A stretch of DNA of 64,000 nt. It comes from Callaeas wilsoni. Taxonomy: Eukaryota > Chordata > Aves > Passeriformes > Callaeidae. Below the pieces are notes generated by a model, which was not told the DNA's origin, ran no database searches, and worked only from the letters and a program-made list of their open reading frames with translations. Shown here in pieces: positions 10,072 to 23,260 of the stretch. Where the stretch lies: contig VWPU01000911.1 in assembly GCA_013398955.1 (NCBI GenBank), positions 62,001-126,000 of the forward strand. The letters run 5' to 3'. Each line of letters starts with the position of its first letter. Position 1 is the first letter of the stretch. The position numbers and the translations under genes were made by a program.

Positions 10072-10242
10072 TGAGGGTGGCACGGGCCGGCGCGGGGAGC
10101 GGAGCGAGGAGGGGCCGGCGGAGCGCGGCCCCGGCGCCGCTTATCATATGTTCGTCCTCATGGAGGACCTGCTGGACAAGCTGAAGCTGCTGAGCTACGA
10201 GGAGGAGGCGCTGCGGCGCCACAACATGCGGCCTCTCTCCAG
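10064..10242 (+). CDS. IFT57: IFT57 exon 1 (coding part)
   Basis: Encodes residues 1-59 and two bases of Arg60. The N-terminus is a Gly/Glu/Arg-rich variable stretch, then AAYHMFVLMEDLLDKLKLL. The donor is AG|GTGCCC, weak beyond the GT, but phase 2 matches exon 2 exactly. Confidence 0.95.
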
Positions 10243-13200
10243 GTGCCCCTGGCCCGCCCCTCCTCCTCGCCCGGAGGGCGCTGGCGTGGCCGCCGGCGGG
10301 GGGGCGGCGGGAAGGAATCCCTCTGGGCCGGCAGAGCCTAGCGAAGGAAGGCAGGGCCCGCGTGGCAGGATGCCTGGTTCGAGGGAAAACCAGCCAGCTG
10401 CAAAGCTTCTTGTGTGAGCTGGAAGCTTGCAGAACGCGAGGGCCCGCGAAAGGCTGAGATGCGATAAGTAAATAGTCCCTTGACCTTCCCTGCCCCCTGC
10501 AGGTACTGGATATCTGCATGCCGGGGTGCCTGTGCAAAAAATAATTCTACCTAATTTCTACCTATTCCGCAGAAAATAGTTCTGCCTAAATTCTAGCTTA
10601 TTCTAAATATCTTGAATTCAAAATAGCTGTTCATGGGGTGTGTATATTTTTTGACCCTTTTCAAAAAGGGTCTTGGACCCATTGTTGTTAAAGCTGGAGT
10701 TTCATATCCAGTACATATTTGTTTCATATGTAATGTTTTGTATGTCTTTATTTTAAATTATGGTGGGAGGCAGGAAGCCTGGGAAACAGGACCAATGTGC
10801 TCCCAACATCCACCTGCCCGAATAACTTTTAAACCCATCTGTCACTTTCAGCCAGGCTCCACAGCAAGGTGTCACAGAATTAAGCTTTTTATAAGCAAGA
10901 GTTTGATAAGGGAGTCCAAGTTATTCCCTTTCTGAGAAGGAGGCTGAAGTGTGAGCATAGTGGCTGTGAGTTGGTTCTAGCCTGCTGTTGAACCATTGGA
11001 ATGTCTGGAGCAGGGCGGCAAACCTTTGTGTACCTTTAGTGAGTAGCTGTGTCTGTAAAGGGAAGCATTTGGTTCCCAGTATCCAGTGTGCATACAATTT
11101 ATACTTTGGGGGAAATAACTGACTGTGGTCTGGTTTTATGGACTGAATTCTTGTTAGGACCACATATTTGAATGTGATGTGATCCAAATCAGATCCAGTT
11201 TTCATTGCCCTCCAAAGCAACCCAAAGCACAGTACGTAAGGGCAGGTGGAAGGATCCCTTCAAAACATGCTCCTGATCTGAGCTGAATTCACAGATGTAG
11301 GAACACCATCTTCTTGCATCTCTTGAGGAAAGTGGGAAGGGGTGATGGTTTGGGGAACTTGGCAGCCAAGTCTGGTGTTGACTAATAACTTCCTTAAAGC
11401 TGGAAACAAGCAAGCTGGGTAATAGAAAACTTGGTCTGCTGTGGTTATGTATGAAACTAGGCATCCTGAATTTAGTTCAGATGGGTTGCTCATGGAAAAA
11501 ATTGGGTAAAGAAAGTGCTCTGTAGCCTGTGCTTACCTATAATGTTGTAAGAGCTCTAGAAGCTCAAAATATGTACCATTTGTCCCCTTTTTAAACAGGC
11601 ACTACTTTGCCCTGCCCACCAATCCCGGTGAGCAGTTCTTCATGTTCTGCACACTCGCCGCTTGGCTGATCAGCAAAGCAGGACGTCCCTTCGAGCAGCC
11701 GCAGGAGTACGATGACCCCAATGCAGTGATTTCAAATGTGCTCTCAGAACTGCGATCCTTTGTGAGTGTCACACGGGCTCTCTTCCCAAGTGTATCTGCA
11801 TTCCTTTCAAAAATAACAGCAGGCACACACTGGTCTCCTGCTGGGTCTGGTCCCAAGGACTGGACAGACTTTTCCTAGCTCTAAGTTTGTACTATGTTAC
11901 TTAGTTAATTGGAAGTTTACATAGGCTGTACCTGCTTGCTAATCTTTTTAGCACTACAAAAATGGTCTTATAAATGATTCCAGTTAGTTTTGTTCTACAG
12001 TTGGTAAAATGAATTAAACCAGGCTTACCTTTTGTAGTGCCACATATGTTGCTCATTTATAGTAATATAATTGTCAGAGATTTTATCTGGAAAGTTTAAA
12101 CGGTGTTTGTGGTCCTGCTCCTGCCAAAGTCAATGACTTAAATTATAGTGTAGGAAGTGCTTTAGAATAGCGTTCATGTTTTCGTCTTTCTTTTTTTTTT
12201 GTTAAGGAGTAAAAGGTTGTATAAACTGCCTGGAACGGTTGGGATTTTTTTTTTAATTAAAAAAAAAAAAAAGGAATAAAACAGACCCCAAAAATCAGGA
12301 GAATATATCAGCAGACAAGACGTATGATCTTATGGAAGATTGTAATCTAGTGCAGCTGTGAATGATGTTAAGGACACTGTTCTCTAAAGGAGTTTAAACC
12401 ATAACAAACTACTATGTTTATTCTGCATGACAGCAATAAATCGAAATATTTTATAAATGAAATCATGAGCAAACAGGGCACTGTTGAAAAGTTGGTAGTT
12501 ACGTCTCAATACTTGCATTTCTCTGTAGCTGTTCCTACCTTGCCAGCTTGTCACCTGTGTGCTTGACCATCCAGCTCCCTTGTGGCTTCTGCCTCTTCTG
12601 TTCCCTGGGAGTATCCTCTTACCACATGCTTAAAGATTTCTACACTGCATCTGTTCCTTGGCTTCGTCTGGTTTTCCATCTGTTGCCTCACTGGAGCTGC
12701 ATAGAAGAATATAAGTTGCTGTTAATAGAACCTTCATACACAAGTGACACTGGTTTTAGTGTACAAAAACTTACCTCTCTACGAGGAAATTTAGGTTGTT
12801 ACGCCATAAGTAAACAGCCTATCTCTTTATTTTAGGGAAGGCCTGTGGATTTTCCTCCCTCGAAATTAAAGACAGGCTGCGGTGAGCAAGTGTGCTATGT
12901 TCTTGATTGTTTAGCTGAAGAAGCCTTGAAACACACTGGGTTTAGCTGGAAGAGGTACAGTATGCTTCTAAGCATCCTCCCTTAAGCATTGTTTTCCAGC
13001 AAACAGATGTAAGTTGTAGTGGTAAAATAAAACATAGGAATGCCTAAAAACGTTTTACTTGACATTTCATGAGATGGAAAATTCAACTAGGTTTGGAGCA
13101 GGGGGACCAGTTAATTCCTAATACAATTTCACACAACTGGCCTATTACCATCAAGGCTGAGTTTGGACCATTATAGACTTAGCTAATTAAGGTTGCACTG

Positions 13201-16200
13201 ATGACTGGTTTTTTTGTTATTTCCCTACACATAACTCCTTGTTAATCTGATATTTGAGTTGAAACATTTAATGTCCTTTTAGGTTCTGTCAATCAATCAA
13301 TAATAAATTCCTGTTGTTACGCACAGTATGATCATGTTGCAAGTAGACTACAGTAATTTTATTTAATCTGAAGGAAATCTTAGGACAAGTTAGATGACGG
13401 ATAATCTCAAGTACATGAAAATGTCTTTAAAAGTGTTCTTTATTTCATTCTCTTTCTCTGATGGGTTTAAAAATGGATATAGCAAAGTAATTTCTACCTT
13501 GGAAATATTTTACTATTACTTCTGTTTAGTACACAAATTCCACTGTAGGCTGAAAATAAGCCTGTGGTGACTTGCACTTGAATTTTAAGAGTTTAAACCA
13601 TTAGAGAAAAACCCCAAAATTTACTTCCTAGATGACTTTGTAGTGTGAATGTACTGTACTGCTTGGCATAGTAAATAGCCTTTACTTTTAAGACAGTCCA
13701 AGATAAACAAGACTTTCAAGGCTGAGAGTGTATTTATTTGTGAAACACTAATCACTGTCTAGGTATATTCCACATCATCCATTTTTCTCATGAAATGTTT
13801 TGTTTGCAGAGATATTTACAATTTATTGTGTTTAAAAGCTCTGCTGTTCTTTGAATTAATTTCAGGCCAGCATACCCAACAGAAGAGCCAGAAGAAGAAG
13901 AAATAACAGAAGACGATGCAGAATTAACACTTAGTAAATTGGAAGAGGATGTTGCAGTAGGTTTATTTGATTGGTTTTGATTATATTAGTATTGGTCAAC
14001 TATGAAGAAATTTTTATTCATTGTTCATTTTGTTTGGCTTTGTTTAAGAAGTCTTTTCAGTTAGCTGTTCAAGCTTTTTCCTGCAGCTCCATTCCTGCAT
14101 TATCAGATTCTCTGTAGAGATTTTTGTTGCTTTTCAGGTAAGATTAACTATTTAAGACAGAGCATATGTTCTTATGTGCAGTGGAATCTAACTTTGCATT
14201 AAAAATACAGAGATTCAGAATTGTTTTCTTTCCTACTGATAAATCTACTCTTGATAGTAAACTAAAGGGTTAAAATAGGAAAACAGTCAGCTGTCTGCTC
14301 TTTTCTGTATGCTGTTAAGGTCTAAGCTGCTTAAATTGGGAAGTGGGCATGAAACAGTTAACTAAAGCACAGCTGAACTTCGAAGAACCTCTGGGTTTGC
14401 TCTCAGGTATTGTCCTAGGCCATGATTTTCACAACTTACTTGTTCTCTTAGCTCTTCAGAATGTGTGTGTGTTTTGGTAAAACCACTGAGGTGTTATTCC
14501 CTTACTAGGTATTTCATTACCAGGCAGTTTATACCAAAAGGATACTCACTTTTTAGAGCCTCTAGTGGTTCTACAGGGATTAATTACATGCCAATGTAAT
14601 TTTTTTTTTTTACCCAGTCCATTGTTGCTGCCAGTATATTGATATTAGCTGTATCCATAATTGAATTTAGCAGTATTTCCAGCAATTAAATGCTAACGAT
14701 GAGATTCATTGATTGTTCTTTGGTTTTGATTCTTCTGAATAAAAATGATGAGGCTGACAGAGACAAGCCTAGTTCTGTAAATCTTGGGGAATTGGGTAGC
14801 CTGTAATAGGTGGCCAGCAGTAGGCAGTGAGGCTGGGTGTGCAAGGAAATCTGCACGGTTTGGTTTCTCAGTTCTGATAACCAGTCTTCTTGTTCTGGTG
14901 GTATGTCCTTTTAAGTGCTGCATGAATATATATTGTCCATTTAGCATAAGATTGTCTCAATCTAGTCTTAATTTCAGGGGACTTGGGGTCAAACATGCCA
15001 GAAGAAAATAGTGGTCCTTGTTAGTTAGAAACTGGGTGAAGTAGAGGAAAGAGGAATAAACTCCAAGGTTTTCAACGAGTCTTGAAGGATTTTATCCCAA
15101 GACCTGTGTTATTGCAGCTTTTGTGATTTGTGTAGAAAGGAGGTGAATGATAAAATTTCACTTTGGTGGAAAAGACAGTCGAGGAGGACAAGATGTATAA
15201 GGGTGAAGTATAAGGGTGATAAAATGGCAGATTAAATACAGTATAGATAAATGAAGGTTAATGCGCAGAAAAAGCATCATTACTTATGGGTGATGGGCTC
15301 TCAGCTGATCATAGTCACGGAAGAAGGGAGTTTTGAGACTATAACAGAGAACTCTATAAATATGTGAGCAGAGCGTGTGGTCTCATGGGCAAGAAAAAAT
15401 CAATTGCCTCAATTTCACTTGTGCTATTCTGCACACTTAAGATGTGGCATCATTCTGTAACTCCAAATACGTAGTGCAAACAGCATCTTGAAAACTGTGT
15501 TGAAGTCTGGTCCTGGTTTGGTTTTTGTTTTGATGTTTTATTTTTAAGGTAAATCTTTAAGAAATACATGGAAAAAATACAGTTACCATACAATTATTGA
15601 TAATAGCCATTTTATGTCAGAGGCCTTAGGTTTAGGGTTTGGGGTTTTTTTGGTTGGTTGGTTTATTTTGGTAATACTGTGGCGCTCTGAAGAAAATGTG
15701 GGGTAGCTTTGATCTTTCAGCTTGTCCCAGGTATTATGTCTCTTCACAAGCTCCATATCATAAATTCTGCATGTCTTGTTTTGTTCAGAAATATGGAACT
15801 TAATACTCCTTGGTTTGTGCTCCTGCAAAATAAAATTATGGAGAAAAATTGTGCAGTACTTACTGAAGTCTTACTTTGCAACTTCTCTTAAGGAAGAAGA
15901 GTCAGACAATGAAGAAAATTATATTGACCTGAATGTTTTAAAGGCACAAACGTACAGATCAGTAAGTTGTTACCCATCAGTCCTCTCTTGAGAGATTTTT
16001 ACATCTGTAGCAGCAATTTGTGACTGTTGGATTTAAGTCTAAAAATCATTGTACAGTCTTTCCTTGACAAAACACCCCATCTGAAATGGATCTGCTTATT
16101 TTGAAAGAACAATGTGCAGCCAGTTTCTAAACTGATATCACTGAAGGGCTGTTGGGGACATTTGCAAGAAATTTTTTGCAGAGACTTCTAAAGAAACATA

Positions 16201-19200
16201 GTATTGGTTTCATGGATATATTTTAATGCCGCATACATCATTTCTTAAATGTATTACTGCAAACATTTAATTGTCTTTAGTTTTAAGTATGATAAGATAT
16301 ATTTCATTCCCAATCTTTATGAATTCAAAGAAAGTCATTAAAGAAATCTGTTTCATCTGTAGTCTAGATGATTCTGGATATAAATATTTTTCTAATTTAA
16401 CACTGTAAGCCATTATAGTGATTTCTAACAGTTCTCACTGTGCATAACAGTGATATTTTATGTATAAACTTTGTGATGTTTACACAGAACATGAATGACA
16501 CTGCAAAGCAAGAAGAGATTTTACAGTCCACAACAGATGCAGGAGAGTGGAATCTGGAAGTGGAACGTGTGCTTCCACAGCTGAAAGTCACAGTCAGGAC
16601 TGACAATAAGGTATGGAAGAATGGATTTGCCTGTGTACGCATGGTGATTAAAATGTGATTTCAGTCGATGCTGTTAGCTTTCTGTTTGCAGTTTTTGTCT
16701 TTTGTCACGCCAAGACCTGTGAGTAGTGGGCTCTCCAGTGCTATCTTGTCTGAACCTTTGTTGCTTACTTTGACCCTAGAAGCAATAATTTTCAGTAAGG
16801 TGTTTTCTCAATATTATTTTTATCTTCTGCTGCTTACAAGGCACCTTATTTCTATATATTTATTCAGTGGAGATTTTTTCAGTCCTCTGACATTTCCAAT
16901 GTATTCACACTTCTAAAAAATTATATCCTCAATTTAACAACTATTAAAACATCTTCCTGGAGGAAAGCTGATGATCTTACCTTTCAACTCTTCCATATTT
17001 AAACCACATGAAAGGCTGAATGTATGGAATTCCTCTTAGTGAACTTTACACGACAGTCAAGTAGGTCTGTACCCCGATCTAGTCATCCTGAACTCTCCTT
17101 ATGTTTAGTGAAAAGAGGTAAGCCCTTTTTCAACTGATTTCGCTCACCATATCCAGGTAACTGTCTCGGGGTGAAATTCATCATGTCTTAGAACTGTGTA
17201 TTTCTCTCCACAGTCTATTTCAAGGAGTCTAGAATGAGCAGCTTAGAAGTAGGCATCCGTCTTTGGCAAGTCCAAACCTAGGACCTGCTCCTGGCATTGC
17301 TGTAAGCATTCTTTCTAGGAGCTTGTGTAGCACACACGGATCAGTGCAATATTGAAATTGTTCATTTGCAGTGACCCAGGTAGCTGGGGTGTTGGAGCAA
17401 TCTGGAGCACTGATGTAGCAATACAATACATATACATGAATACGACGACAGATAATTATCTTGCCAAAAATAGGGGAAACCTTCAACTGTCTGCTGAGCT
17501 GCTTGCCTGTCTTACAGCATACTGCATTTTTCTGTGTGAAGAATTGCCTGACTCGAACCACTCTGCTGTGATCCTCAGCAAGCCCATCTGTTGCAGAGAA
17601 CATGATGCTTGAGTCTCACAGTGAGGAATTAAAACTTAATAAAGACATACATGAAAAATTAAAGCTACTGTAGGATCTGAGGTTTACTAGCTTCCAGCTT
17701 AATGCACCATGTCTTGGCCTTAAGGAATATGTCAAAATAAACATGGGAAAAGAATTATTCTTCTTCTAGGTTCTCTGCTTTCAGAAATAAATGGAGAGAA
17801 GTGTTTGGCCTTTTTCCATTCTGTCAGAAAACATCATATAGTGTTTCCTAAGCTGTGCATGTAAACATAGTACGAGGAGAGTATTAATGGTTTAATCAAT
17901 GGCACTAGAAACTAGAACTTACTGTAAAGTCCTGGACAGAGGTGGGAGCGGGTTGTGTGCCTGTTGTTTTTATTTAAGCTCCAAAGTTTGGCAAATTGTG
18001 AACAATTGTCACCAGCCCATCTAGAGATGACGAGTCTCCTGCAAACCTGAAACACAACATAAGCACATTTTCTCTAGTGGCTCATTACCTGGTGTGCAGT
18101 GCCAATTCACAGCACCTTCTCTCAGGCCCCACCCCTGAGTCCATGTATGTTTCCTATGATCTGGAAGCTGGAAATAATTTTCCCCCTTCTAATTGTATCC
18201 CATTATCAAAACCAAGTTTTGGTATTTCTGCCTCTTTCATTTCTTTCAATTCTTCTCCTGATAACAGTAAGAACTAAAATAGAAAGGAAAGAACAGATAG
18301 TCCAGAACTGGTAGGTGTTGGGCATCAAATCACTCATTTTGTCTAAGAATAAGCTGAACTAGTGCAGCTACAATCAATATTTTTAGTATTTGTGCCCAGA
18401 GTGGTTTCTAGCAGAAATAGTTCCATGAAGATCAGACTCTAAAAAGCATAGCTACTGTGGTATCAAGTGAGGATGTCTGTGTTTGTTTATGGATCTGAGT
18501 GTCACGTGTGACATTTAGGAGATTTATAAATTGTGTCACATTGAGTCAGTGCCCCTGGCTATGAACATGGTAGTGGCAGGATGATACATGGCAATAGTAT
18601 AAAAGAGAACTGACCCTGCTTTGCATACTCACCGTTGTTTAGTAACCAGAGAAGGATAAAAGTTGTTCTTTTCTATGTTTTAATTTGTGATTTTTTTTTT
18701 AGGATTGGAGGATTCATGTAGATCAAATGCATCAGCATAAGGATGGAATTGATTCTTCCTTGAAAGAAACTAGGGTATGTCTTGTATGTACAGAATATTT
18801 TACTAATCTGTCAGCATTTTTATTTTCTCTTTTATTTGATACGCGTTAAGAACTAAATTGATCTTTTTTTTCTTCATTTCATTTGTGCTTTTGCTGTAAA
18901 ATTAAAAAGGGAAAGATATGATAATGATCATTAAGGACAGTGCTAGTGGCAAAATACCTTGTGGGAAAGAGTTGTATGTGTGAAGATTTCCAGGGCTATC
19001 AGGGTCCAGTAATGAATGCATTACTGCAAGTACATCATGAATACAGAGGACAAAATAGAATAATATAATCTGAAGATGCTATGAAAAACTTCAAAATACT
19101 CTCAAATACTGTTGCTAGAGTAACTTACTGACATTGACATTTGTAATTAATTGAGGAGGGGAGTGCAGTGAATCAGTAAAGACTGAAATATGTGGTTTGG

Positions 19201-22200
19201 AGGTGGGCAAACCAGAACACATTGGGAATAATTTTTTGTTGGCTAAACACAGTATTTCTGTACTATTTTTCTCTCTCTCTGTAGGCTTCCATAGCCTTTC
19301 TTAACTACAGTACCATTTTGATACTCCTTGCATACTGTCTGTATACTGTCAACCCACAGAATGTGATTTTCTAGGGTTACCTTGACAAACTCCATAATGA
19401 AATCAGCAGAACACTGGAAAAGATCAATAGCAGGGAAAAGTACATCAACAATCAGTTGGAGCACTTGGTTCAAGAATACCGTTCAGCACAAGCCTTGCTG
19501 AGTGAGGTATTGCTGATCTTTTGTTGCCTTCTCCAGTATTAACTTGCTGTTAAGTGAGGGTAGAGGCAGAGATGACATGGAGGGAGTTGTCTATGAATTC
19601 TGCTGTTGGATATAAAGCAAGGAAAAGGTTGATTGGCTGTCAAATTGTATTCTTCTTAAGTTAAACTAGCAATTTTTATTCAACTGTTCTACAGGGGAAA
19701 ATAGATGTTTTTGCCTGACTATTACGTATAGCTGTTGCCAGTCTTGAGCAGCTAGTAAATTGCTAGTTCTGCTTTCTCTGTGAAGTTCACACATCTGTCA
19801 GGAGTGGAAAACCTACAGTCTCAGTCCAACATTCACCCCTAAGATTGAGTTCTGGTGCTAACGTGCACAAAGCACTCTGATTACTTCTTTGCTTCATTTA
19901 GTTTTTATGCCAGTAGAGTGCTATCTGAGAAGCTTTTTGATGCCCTGTTTAGGAGGCGTTATAGTCTGCCTTTTGGCAAGCCCTCCTGGTTGTGGCCATG
20001 CTGACAGTAAGGCTAACAGAATTTGACCTCTGCACCTTCTGTTTGCCTCGTTGTCAAGGTATCGTCAAGACAATAATTTACTGCTGATGAAGTATTATTC
20101 TGGATTTCCGTGCTTTCTGAGATTTTCTTCATGTTTATTTCCTCATGTAAATGGCTAGAAAGCATAGTTCTTACCAAGTGTGTATTCAGACTATGACTGC
20201 TTTACATTTTTGAATGATAGTCATTGCAGGGGCTGATGTTTCAAGCCTGTCCTCATTTGTAAACCTCACTGGGGTTTTGTGGGAGAGTTTCTGGAACTGG
20301 AACATATGAGAGAAAGTCTTGAAGTTCTCTCTGAGCTATCTGCATACATCTCTTCAACTCTGTCATTACAGCAAAGACATGTTTCTTTCCAGGCTAAAGA
20401 GAAGTACCAGGAGGGAAGTGGAGGAGTAACTGAAAGGATTAGAGTGCTTTCTGAGGTAAAACACGTCTTATTTTAAAACAGTCTTCAGGGAGTTGGCATT
20501 TAATGGTTGCAGTTTAATGAACCCAGTTCTTTCTGATTTGTTCTCATGTTTAAGATTATTCTTTCTTTGGGGGACATGATCTAGTCCAGTCCCTAAATTT
20601 TAAATCCAGGCTGCTGTTGATTTTTAACTCATGAAATGTGAGCTCAGTTTGTAAATGAACGTGAATGTTCTGTATTTTATAACCTGTGTCCTAGAATTAT
20701 GGGAGATTAATAAATCATGCCCATAAATTCTTTGGAAGAAGAAAAGCTTAACTCTTATTTTTAGTTCAAATTAACAATTTGAAATTTTTATCTTCCAGGC
20801 ACTTAAAAGCAATATTTGACTAAAGAGTAATTTTTTCCCTTATCTTACTACCTAAATCTGGTTTTCTGTTGCAGGTTTTCTTTTTCCTTTTTATCGATGT
20901 TCTGACAAATTTAAATAAACATCTCCAGTCTCCTAACTGCCTCCCCATGTTGAGTGTTTCATGGCACTTCATTTAGAATTACAGCCCGATTTCCAAATAC
21001 TTAACTCTTTATCCATTTCAGAAATTTTTTAAATGTCTCTGTTGGGGTTTTAGAAACCAACTTTATTTATTAGACAATAAAGTCTATGGAATAGTTGCAT
21101 AAAATAGGTCACACTATAAGATTGTGTTAGAAATAGTACAATAAGTTTGAGATGTTTTAGAACAGAATAGAATAGTTGAGTTGGAAGGGACCTACAACGA
21201 TCACCAAGTGCAGCTGCAGTGGGTAATACAGCAGTTTAATGTGAGTTTTCTAGCAAAGATTTCTGAGTGTATGAATTCTGCAGAATTAGAGCTTCTTTCT
21301 ATTTCACTCTCAAGGAAGTAAGTTTGAAAAAGTATTTTGTGATGACTTCAGATTTACAGTGTGTGCTTTGGAAGCTGGTTGATAAGTAATGGTGAATATG
21401 TTACTAGCTGGCATCCTTCAAAGTACGTAGATGCAGTGGTGCGTGTCTGAGGTAAACCCAACACACTGGATGTTAGTACTGCTCTGTTTTCAGGTGCGCA
21501 TTCACACCTCAGCCCACCTGGCAATACCATTACCACTGCAGGGATGCAGTAACAATGCAGCAATGATTCCTTTTTGTTACTGAAAAGGCTTATTGAAGCC
21601 TTAATGAAGGGCTATTTTCACATTATAGACAAGAATATTGAATTATTACCTTGACTGTACTTTAGAATCATTTATTTGCTTCTTTTCGCTGTCGACAAAG
21701 GCAAACTGGTTGCCAGACAGTGCTGAAATGGACTTTTTTTCTTCATACGTGGATTTTACATACCTGTACCTGTGCCAGTGCCAGCAGGCTGGACTGCTGC
21801 ACCTTCTTTTGCTGCAGTGCTGTTTCTCAGGTGTAACAGTGTAACATGCTGAAGTCCTGATGCTTCCAGAGGGGCAGCGGGCATGGTTATTTGATGAATC
21901 TTCATCTGCAGGGATATTGGTTCCTTTGTTCTTCCACCCAGCATCATACTGAAACACTTATATTGTTCTTTTTATTGCAGATGCACAGATTTTCAGTAAC
22001 ACCATGATGTTTGGTCAAATTGTTACTCTTTTTCTGTAATTTTTTACAACATTAATTTACTTAAAAATTTCTGAATGTTTGAAAAATTGTTCCTCTTTAT
22101 ATAACAAGTAAGATGGATTAGTTAATTTTTTTTAACTTAAGCAGTTACTCAGCGGAGACTTTTTTTAAAATTTGATATTCATCTGGTTTGATTAAGAAAA

Positions 22201-22992
22201 AATATCTATTTTAAGATTACAGAAGCATTAGAGAAAGTAAAGCAGGAAACAGAAGAGAAAGGAAGCAGTATGACTGATGGTGGTAAGTACGTTTTTGCTT
22301 CAGACAACACACCCTTTTTCTTCGTGACAGTTTCATATGTACTTCATTAAAATAAGAATAGGAGCAATTACAAGGAGCAAAATGATGCAGCAGCATCATA
22401 TCAGTGGGAACAAGGGATTAGAAACAAAATGTAGGGCACAAAACATTTTAATAGCTTTTCTCAGGTGAGATGATTCCCTGCTGAAGGTGTCTTCAGTTCT
22501 CTACGAACTCTCAAGTCAGGTATGGGGATAAGGCTTTCAGCTGAGCAAAACACATCATTGAAAAACCTGTCTTAATGTTGATGCACATTTTTATGAAGCT
22601 CTTAGATGTCAAGAAGACAGCAAAATTGTCATTGCCTATTTCTGTCTTTAAAGTGTTTTGCATATTAAAAATGATGTATCAGTACAATCATGTCTTTAGA
22701 GTAGAACACCCTTTTGTTCATTCAACTCTTCAGTTTTAAGGAGTGAATTACAGCAAACAATGCTTTGTGTTAGGTGGCTGACAGAGTTGTACTGTTTATC
22801 TTTTTTTGGACAGCTCCTCTAGTGAAGATTAAACAGGCCTTAACAAAATTGAAGCAAGAAACCATTCAGATGGACATACAGATTGGTGTGATGGAACACA
22901 CACTGCTCCAGTCAAAGCTGAAAGAGAAATCCAATATGACTAGAGATATGCATGCAACAGTGATTCCAGAAGCCACAGTAGGTGCCTATTAA
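10064..22992 (+). CDS. IFT57: Intraflagellar transport protein 57 (IFT57/HIPPI), 11 coding exons
   Basis: Subunit of the IFT-B complex (peripheral IFT-B2 part) that carries cargo along the axoneme for cilium assembly; also known as HIPPI, a HIP1 partner. Eleven exons join into a 418-codon open frame (1257 bp with stop) ending TAA at 22990-22992; human IFT57 is 429 residues, the difference being a shorter variable N-terminus. Residues about 25-150 form the calponin-homology-like N-terminal domain (GPGAAYHMF, GEQFFMFCTLAAWL, AGRPFEQPQEYDDPNA). An acidic linker follows (about 155-192, PTEEPEEEEITEDDAELT). From about 210 there is a helical, coiled-coil C-terminal half (EWNLEVERVLPQLKV, DWRIHVDQMHQH, LLQSKLKEKSNMTR) containing the pseudo-death-effector region. 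All splice phases agree. The start is chosen for its TISU context. The island promoter suggests broad expression with RFX input. Confidence 0.98.
11599..11761 (+). CDS. IFT57: IFT57 exon 2
   Basis: 163 bp after TTTTTAAACAG. It completes Arg60 and runs to Phe114: HYFALPTNPGEQFFMFC, AGRPFEQPQEYDDPNA. Donor GTGAGT, phase 0. Confidence 0.97.
12836..12954 (+). CDS. IFT57: IFT57 exon 3
   Basis: 119 bp after CTTTATTTTAG. Encodes GRPVDFPPSKLK and the conserved CYVLDCLAEEALKHTGF. Donor GTACAG, phase 2. Confidence 0.97.
13866..13956 (+). CDS. IFT57: IFT57 exon 4
   Basis: 91 bp after TAATTTCAG. Encodes the acidic linker (EEPEEEEITEDDAELTLS). Donor GTAGGT, phase 0. Confidence 0.96.
15893..15961 (+). 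CDS. IFT57: IFT57 exon 5
   Basis: 69 bp after CTTCTCTTAAG. Encodes EEESDNEENYIDLNVLKAQT. Donor GTAAGT, phase 0. Confidence 0.97.
16488..16610 (+). CDS. IFT57: IFT57 exon 6
   Basis: 123 bp after TTTACACAG. Encodes NMNDTAKQEEILQSTTD and EWNLEVERVLPQLKVTVRTD. Donor GTATGG, phase 0. Confidence 0.97.
18703..18774 (+). CDS. IFT57: IFT57 exon 7
   Basis: 72 bp after a run of T then AG. Encodes DWRIHVDQMHQHKDG and SSLKETR. Donor GTATGT, phase 0. Confidence 0.97.
19375..19506 (+). CDS. IFT57: IFT57 exon 8
   Basis: 132 bp after TGATTTTCTAG. Coiled-coil segment GYLDKLHNEISRTLEKI, REKYINNQLEHLVQEYR. Donor GTATTG, phase 0. Confidence 0.97.
20393..20455 (+). CDS. IFT57: IFT57 exon 9
   Basis: 63 bp after GTTTCTTTCCAG. 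Encodes AKEKYQEGSGGVTERIRVLS. Donor GTAAAA, phase 0. Confidence 0.96.
21161..21212 (-). mobile_element. CR1 3'-tail fragment in IFT57 intron 9
   Basis: AACAGAATAGAATAGTTGAG followed by TTGGAAGGGACCTACAACGA is the reverse complement of a CR1 3' tail. Only about 50 bp are recognisable. Confidence 0.75.
22216..22282 (+). CDS. IFT57: IFT57 exon 10
   Basis: 67 bp after CTATTTTAAG. Encodes ITEALEKVKQETEEKGSSM. Donor G|GTAAGT, phase 1. Confidence 0.97.
22814..22992 (+). CDS. IFT57: IFT57 exon 11 (terminal coding exon)
   Basis: Starts after TTTGGACAG. Encodes PLVKIKQALTKLKQET, HTLLQSKLKEKSNMTR and the C-terminus ATVIPEATVGAY, then TAA at 22990-22992. Confidence 0.97.
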
Positions 22993-23260
22993 AATTGGTT
23001 GGATCTGACTTGGTTTGCTCAAAATGCAGTTTTCTACCATTTGCTTTTTTGTGAGTTCAGAGGTTTCCTTTTTGTTGGCGGCAGAGGATGTTTTTTTTTC
23101 CTGTTCCTTTTTAACAAGATGCTTGTTAAAAGATGCACTTTTTTAAGAAGTAACGTGCACACTTTAGACTCAAGAGGGAGCCATGTTTAGTTTTGTGCTG
23201 TAAAGATTTACTGCATATCTCTTCCAAATATACTAATAAATTCTTTTTAGTGAAGATGTC
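22993..23260 (+). other. IFT57: IFT57 3' UTR (probable)
   Basis: Sequence following the stop codon. A canonical AATAAA at 23235-23240 is the first good polyadenylation signal, giving a 3' UTR of about 260 bp. Longer UTRs using downstream signals cannot be excluded. Confidence 0.5.
23235..23240 (+). terminator. IFT57: Polyadenylation signal AATAAA, probable for IFT57
   Basis: First AATAAA downstream of the IFT57 stop codon, within an A/T-rich context and followed by a T-rich stretch. Confidence 0.5.

Larger units (their letters stand above)
9716..10350 (+). promoter_or_regulatory. IFT57: CpG island / promoter of IFT57
   Basis: A strongly GC- and CpG-rich block starts where the CR1 copy ends and covers the IFT57 first coding exon. 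It has GC-box-like CCGCCCC and CACCGCCCCG stretches and no TATA box close to the start codon. A housekeeping-type dispersed promoter is expected. Confidence 0.75.
10243..22813 (+). other. IFT57 introns (10)
   Basis: Introns are 10243-11598, 11762-12835, 12955-13865, 13957-15892, 15962-16487, 16611-18702, 18775-19374, 19507-20392, 20456-22215 and 22283-22813. They are AT-rich and compact, as usual in birds. The only recognised interspersed element is a small CR1 tail at 21161-21212. Homopolymer runs occur at about 12190-12275. No nested gene was seen. Confidence 0.8.

Noticed and set aside
17229..17612. Overlapping plus- and minus-strand ORFs (86 and 124 codons) inside IFT57 intron 6
   Set aside because: No family resemblance, no conserved motif, and they are shadows of each other in one intron.
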